The notes under the pieces are model-generated. The model did no database searches. It was not told the DNA's origin and worked only from the letters and a program-made list of their open reading frames with translations. Below are positions 61,091 through 64,000 of a DNA stretch of 64,000 bases, piece after piece (the first letter of the stretch is position 1; the number at the start of each line of letters is the position of its first letter). The position numbers and the translations under genes were made by a program. This DNA is from JANRIC01 sp033765345 (GTDB lineage: Bacteria; Bacteroidota; Bacteroidia; Cytophagales; Microscillaceae): contig JANRIC010000185.1 of NCBI GenBank assembly GCA_033765345.1, forward strand, positions 16,563-80,562, given 5' to 3'.

Positions 61091-62830
61091 TCAGCAAGGG
61101 GATTGACGCAACAGACGTTCAAGGAGCTTTTGTTGTGCTTCATTGGTTTTTTCCTGCGGACTAAGTTTAAAATTCACTACTGGTAAATGTCTGAGTATGA
61201 CGGGGATTTCTCTAAACAAACCCTCACGAATCACCTGGAAGCGCAATGTCTCGCCTTCATTTCTGAATGAGAGCCAATGCGCTATCTCCTCAATAGCCTG
61301 GCCGTTGATACTTACGATTTTGTCATAGGCCTGAAGCCCCGAATCATAGGCACAGCTATCTCTTTTGACAAATGTGATGAGGTTATCGTTGAGAGTCATT
61401 CCAGTATCAAGCCCTTCTTTGGGTTCGTGGATAAGCTCAAGCCCTACCCAATCCAGATAAAAAGCATAATCGATCTCTTCGGTGCCGTGGATGTATTTCT
61501 CAAAAAAATCTTCAAGAGGTTGTCCGGTAAAATGCTCAAGGTTTTTTTGGAGTTCTTCCTCGCTGAAGCCTCGGCTGTGCTTTTTGTAATACTCCTGATA
61601 CAAAGACTGCATCACTTCATCCAGGCTGTAACGCCCTTCGCTTCTATAAATCAGGGTCAAATCCAATAAAAAAGCAATTACAGCCCCTTTGGTGTAATAA
61701 GAAACAGTTGTATTGGCTGAATTTTCATGGGGGCGATACGCTTTGATCCAAGCATCCAAGCTAGATTCGCTCAGAGATTGAATCTGATTTCCGGGCTGGT
61801 TTTCCACATAATTAATGCTTTCGGCCAGGCTTGAGAGATATTCTTCTGTACTAATTAGCCCAGCTTTCAACATAATCAGCCGCTCATAATAACTTGTAAA
61901 ACCCTCTGCTTGCCAAAGAAGCGTGGTATAATTTTCTTGATTGTAGTCAAAAGGCCCGAGCGGATATGGTCTGAGGCGTTTGACATTCCAGAGGTGAAAA
62001 TATTCGTGAGCCAACAAGCTCAGGAATTGCCTATAGCCTTTGCTGGTTTGTACTTTTTCACGGGAAAATTGCAGACTGGTAGCGTTGGCGTGTTCAAGTC
62101 CGCCCCCGTTTTTCTCTGTAAAAAGAATGATAAATGTATAATCCTCCACAGGAAGCTCTCCAAATATGCTTTTGGAAGCTCTTACGATACTTTGAATATC
62201 TTTGACAAGGATCTCTGGCTGTGGTAGGCGCGGCAGACCGTAAATAGCAGCCTTGTGTAAGACACCTTCTGCCTCAAATTGTATTATTTCGTGTGTGCCT
62301 ATTTCTATGGGCGAATCTACCAACACATCATAATTAGGAATAGCCAGCACAAAGGGGTCTGTTGCTGCGGGACTCAATGGCGTAGAAATCTTTGTCCAGG
62401 CTGTATATGGGTGGATATGGAGGCTCGCCGGAAGATGCTCTAGACCTTCTGCAAACATAAAAACCGATGCACCATTCAGGTAAGCATGGCTTTCATCCAA
62501 GTAGCTCGTTCGGACACTTAGGTCAAAGGCATATACCTTATAACTTACCGAAAAATCAATGCCTTTAAAAAAAACTCTCCAGCTATTTTTGCGGGTTTTT
62601 TGTGTTTTCAAAGGCTTTTTACCTTGATCCTCAGCCCTGAAGGATTCTACGTGGCGGGCGTACTCCCGGATAAGATAAGAACCCGGAGTCCAGACCGGCA
62701 GCGTAATATCCATAAAGTCCTGATTTTGATGAGATAGGAGGGAAGAAAAATGGATAGACACCTCAAAATAATGGGTATGCGGTGTAGGCATAAAAAGGCT
62801 ATAAGCAATTTGGGGAGAGGTTTCTTTCAT
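61091..62830 (-). CDS. M61 family metallopeptidase with PDZ domain
   Basis: 579 residues. N-terminal beta domain about 1-190; GGGLEHANA (242-250) and zinc motif HEYFH (275-279) in LLAHEYFHLWNVKRLRP, with downstream Glu in WQAEGFTSYYE; C-terminal PDZ at about 470-545 (TLNDNLITFVKRDSCAYDSGL). It is a glycyl-aminopeptidase-like family. No signal peptide is visible, so cytoplasmic. Downstream of the degenerate SDR gene by 18 bases, on the same strand. Confidence 0.92.
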   Translation of the reverse strand: MKETSPQIAYSLFMPTPHTHYFEVSIHFSSLLSHQNQDFMDITLPVWTPGSYLIREYARHVESFRAEDQGKKPLKTQKTRKNSWRVFFKGIDFSVSYKVYAFDLSVRTSYLDESHAYLNGASVFMFAEGLEHLPASLHIHPYTAWTKISTPLSPAATDPFVLAIPNYDVLVDSPIEIGTHEIIQFEAEGVLHKAAIYGLPRLPQPEILVKDIQSIVRASKSIFGELPVEDYTFIILFTEKNGGGLEHANATSLQFSREKVQTSKGYRQFLSLLAHEYFHLWNVKRLRPYPLGPFDYNQENYTTLLWQAEGFTSYYERLIMLKAGLISTEEYLSSLAESINYVENQPGNQIQSLSESSLDAWIKAYRPHENSANTTVSYYTKGAVIAFLLDLTLIYRSEGRYSLDEVMQSLYQEYYKKHSRGFSEEELQKNLEHFTGQPLEDFFEKYIHGTEEIDYAFYLDWVGLELIHEPKEGLDTGMTLNDNLITFVKRDSCAYDSGLQAYDKIVSINGQAIEEIAHWLSFRNEGETLRFQVIREGLFREIPVILRHLPVVNFKLSPQEKTNEAQQKLLERLLRQSPC

Positions 62831-62848
62831 ATTTTTGATGTAAAGCTT

Positions 62849-63427
62849 TTAATCGATATGGTGCAAACTACCCGTAATCAAGGTGGTTTTATCATCGGCC
62901 AAAGATAAAACCAATCGAGCAATTTTCTCATTTTCAAGATCGCTGAGGCTTGTTTGGTTTTCGGGGCGAACGATTAAATTGATACGCACATTCAGCTTGG
63001 CAGCCTCAGTGGCTACCGACCTTACTAAACCTGCCATAGCAGCTTGGTCGGTGCCGATTTGTGATGAAATAATAACAATGCTTCCGCCTCCACTTTTGGC
63101 GATGAAGGGAATAGCGAGCTTGATTTCTTGCCAGATGACTTTGATTTTTTCGGATAATAATTGCACCGAAGAAGCAATGTCATTCAATACCAACAAATGC
63201 ACCCCGCCCATAAATTGCTGCGCCTCTTCCAAATACGCTAGGGTGTTTTGTTCTTGAGAACCTTCTTTAAATAAAAAATACTGATGCAGATTGCTTACCG
63301 AATCTTCCTTTTGACTATCCACCAAAAGCAATTTCACACCTTCATTTTCCAGGCTCTTTATCAGTGCTTTTCCAAGCTGATTATTGATACCACAAATAAT
63401 TCCTATTTTATTTTCCAAAATTCGCAT
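62849..63427 (-). CDS. Degenerate short-chain dehydrogenase (SDR-like)
   Basis: 192 residues, shorter than typical SDRs (about 250). N-terminal GIICGINNQLGKALIKSL replaces the usual TGxxxGIG with CGINNQLG. The region SIVIISSQIGTDQAAMAGLVRSVATEAAKLNVRINLIV aligns with SAYSASKAA.. but the catalytic Tyr and Lys are absent (TDQAA). It probably lost catalysis and may bind nucleotide or act structurally. Likely cotranscribed with the M61 gene. Confidence 0.8.
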   Translation of the reverse strand: MRILENKIGIICGINNQLGKALIKSLENEGVKLLLVDSQKEDSVSNLHQYFLFKEGSQEQNTLAYLEEAQQFMGGVHLLVLNDIASSVQLLSEKIKVIWQEIKLAIPFIAKSGGGSIVIISSQIGTDQAAMAGLVRSVATEAAKLNVRINLIVRPENQTSLSDLENEKIARLVLSLADDKTTLITGSLHHID

Positions 63428-63485
63428 ATTCCAGAGGCTGATTTTTGCTACAAATCTATAAAATTCGTATATAAAACTGTTTGAG

Positions 63486-63719
63486 AAATTAAGGGAATTA
63501 AGGGAATTAAGGGAATTAAGGGAATTAAGGGAATTAAGGGAATTAAGGAATTAAGGGAATTAAGGGAATTAAGGGAATTAAGGGAATTAAGGAATTAAGG
63601 AATTAAGGGAATTAAGGGAATTAAGGGAATTAAGGAATTAAGGAATTAAGGAATTAAGGAATTAAGGAAATTAGATTAATTAAAGAAATTAAATTAATTA
63701 AGGAATTAAGAAAATTATA
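63486..63719. repeat. Tandem 9-bp array GGGAATTAA, G-quadruplex-capable
   Basis: Units of gggaattaa with some 8-mer ggaattaa variants from 63486; the array decays into attaa words up to 63719. GGG runs separated by aattaa satisfy the G3-N1-7 rule repeatedly on the plus strand. Confidence 0.9.
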
Positions 63720-63870
63720 AATTTACCTTGTTAGAAATCGGATTTACTTTCAAAGAAAATAGCTAATAAATTGTATTATTCCAATTTTTAATTAATGAAA
63801 ATATATTTTTAACTAGAAATTATAAAAAAAATAATGCTTATAATTATCTGATTTACAAAATTTTATAAGA

Positions 63871-64000
63871 AATTATTTTAATTATTTTAATTATTTTAAT
63901 TATTTTAATTATTTTAATTATTTTAATTATTTTAATTATTTTAATTATTTTAATTATTTTAATTATTTTAATTATTTTAATTATTTTAATTATTTTAATT
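63871..64000. repeat. Tandem 9-bp array AATTATTTT reaching the window end
   Basis: Perfect repeats of aattatttt, about 14 units, to the last base. Pure A/T composition. Distinct from the GGGAATTAA array nearby although both carry AATTA and have period 9. Confidence 0.95.

Larger units (their letters stand above)
63428..64000. other. Gene-free region made largely of tandem arrays
   Basis: No coding frame. AT-rich spacer carries two 9-mer arrays, 63486-63719 and 63871-64000, listed separately. The window ends inside the second array, so its full length is unknown. Confidence 0.7.

Noticed and set aside
63871..64000. First read as a 10-bp helically phased curved-DNA array
   Set aside because: Recount shows the unit is AATTATTTT, period 9, so it is not in phase with the DNA helix.

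Overview
The window looks like a chromosomal segment of a Bacteroidota bacterium, probably a Cytophagales- or Saprospirales-like lineage. The evidence is the gene content (DUF5606 protein, PadR-PspC-GIN-domain module, exported CHAT/caspase/PKD proteins, GMC oxidoreductase with a gluconate-2-dehydrogenase subunit-3 partner, multi-PAS kinases, a SpoIIE-type phosphatase). Repeated TAnnTTTG boxes upstream of genes, the Bacteroidetes -7 promoter consensus, agree with this. Genus cannot be fixed from the sequence alone. No rRNA, tRNA or CRISPR array was seen.

Layout. 1-2050: a truncated WYL regulator, a hairpin-rich intergenic region and a VapBC-like toxin-antitoxin pair bracketed by two copies of a 37-nt hairpin repeat. 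2053-7103: a DevA/B/C-plus-TolC type ABC exporter operon read leftward from a divergent MarR regulator, with a palindromic operator candidate between them. 7150-10833: replicative helicase DnaB interrupted by two inteins. 11453-14949: a PadR / PspC-GIN membrane protein operon and a SRPBCC protein. 15195-19777: a probable acquired island (AAA-ATPase/PD-(D/E)XK protein, AraC regulator, acetyltransferase, cyclophilin-like lipoprotein, a decayed second AAA-ATPase). 19778-31705: mixed housekeeping and signalling (SpoIIE phosphatase, Ogt, TPR-PspC protein, hydrolase, CPBP protease, GMC dehydrogenase pair, Kef-type antiporter). 31724-38731: SUKH-like protein, 8-PAS histidine kinase with an overlapping response regulator, and a DeoR regulator divergent from a phytanoyl-CoA-dioxygenase-like enzyme, with five phased TTACGA boxes between them.

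38963-46822 holds five consecutive plus-strand genes whose products all carry export signals: a 12-TPR CHAT protease, a small lipoprotein, a membrane protein, a PKD lipoprotein and a caspase-fold (C14) protease. This cell-envelope pairing of two caspase-clan proteases with lipoproteins is the best candidate in the window for a little-described system. Lgt, the enzyme that lipidates lipoproteins, follows directly.

46881-63427 is mainly core: Lgt, RsmI, EngB, a DUF5606 protein, a 1265-residue sensor lacking any output domain, a Wzz-like protein, PheS, DUF2461, NRDE, an M61 peptidase and a degenerate SDR. The right part is rich in simple-sequence arrays. A GTTGGGA 7-mer array (59481-59672) and a GGGAATTAA 9-mer array (63486-63719) both fit the G-quadruplex motif, and an AATTATTTT 9-mer array runs off the window end.
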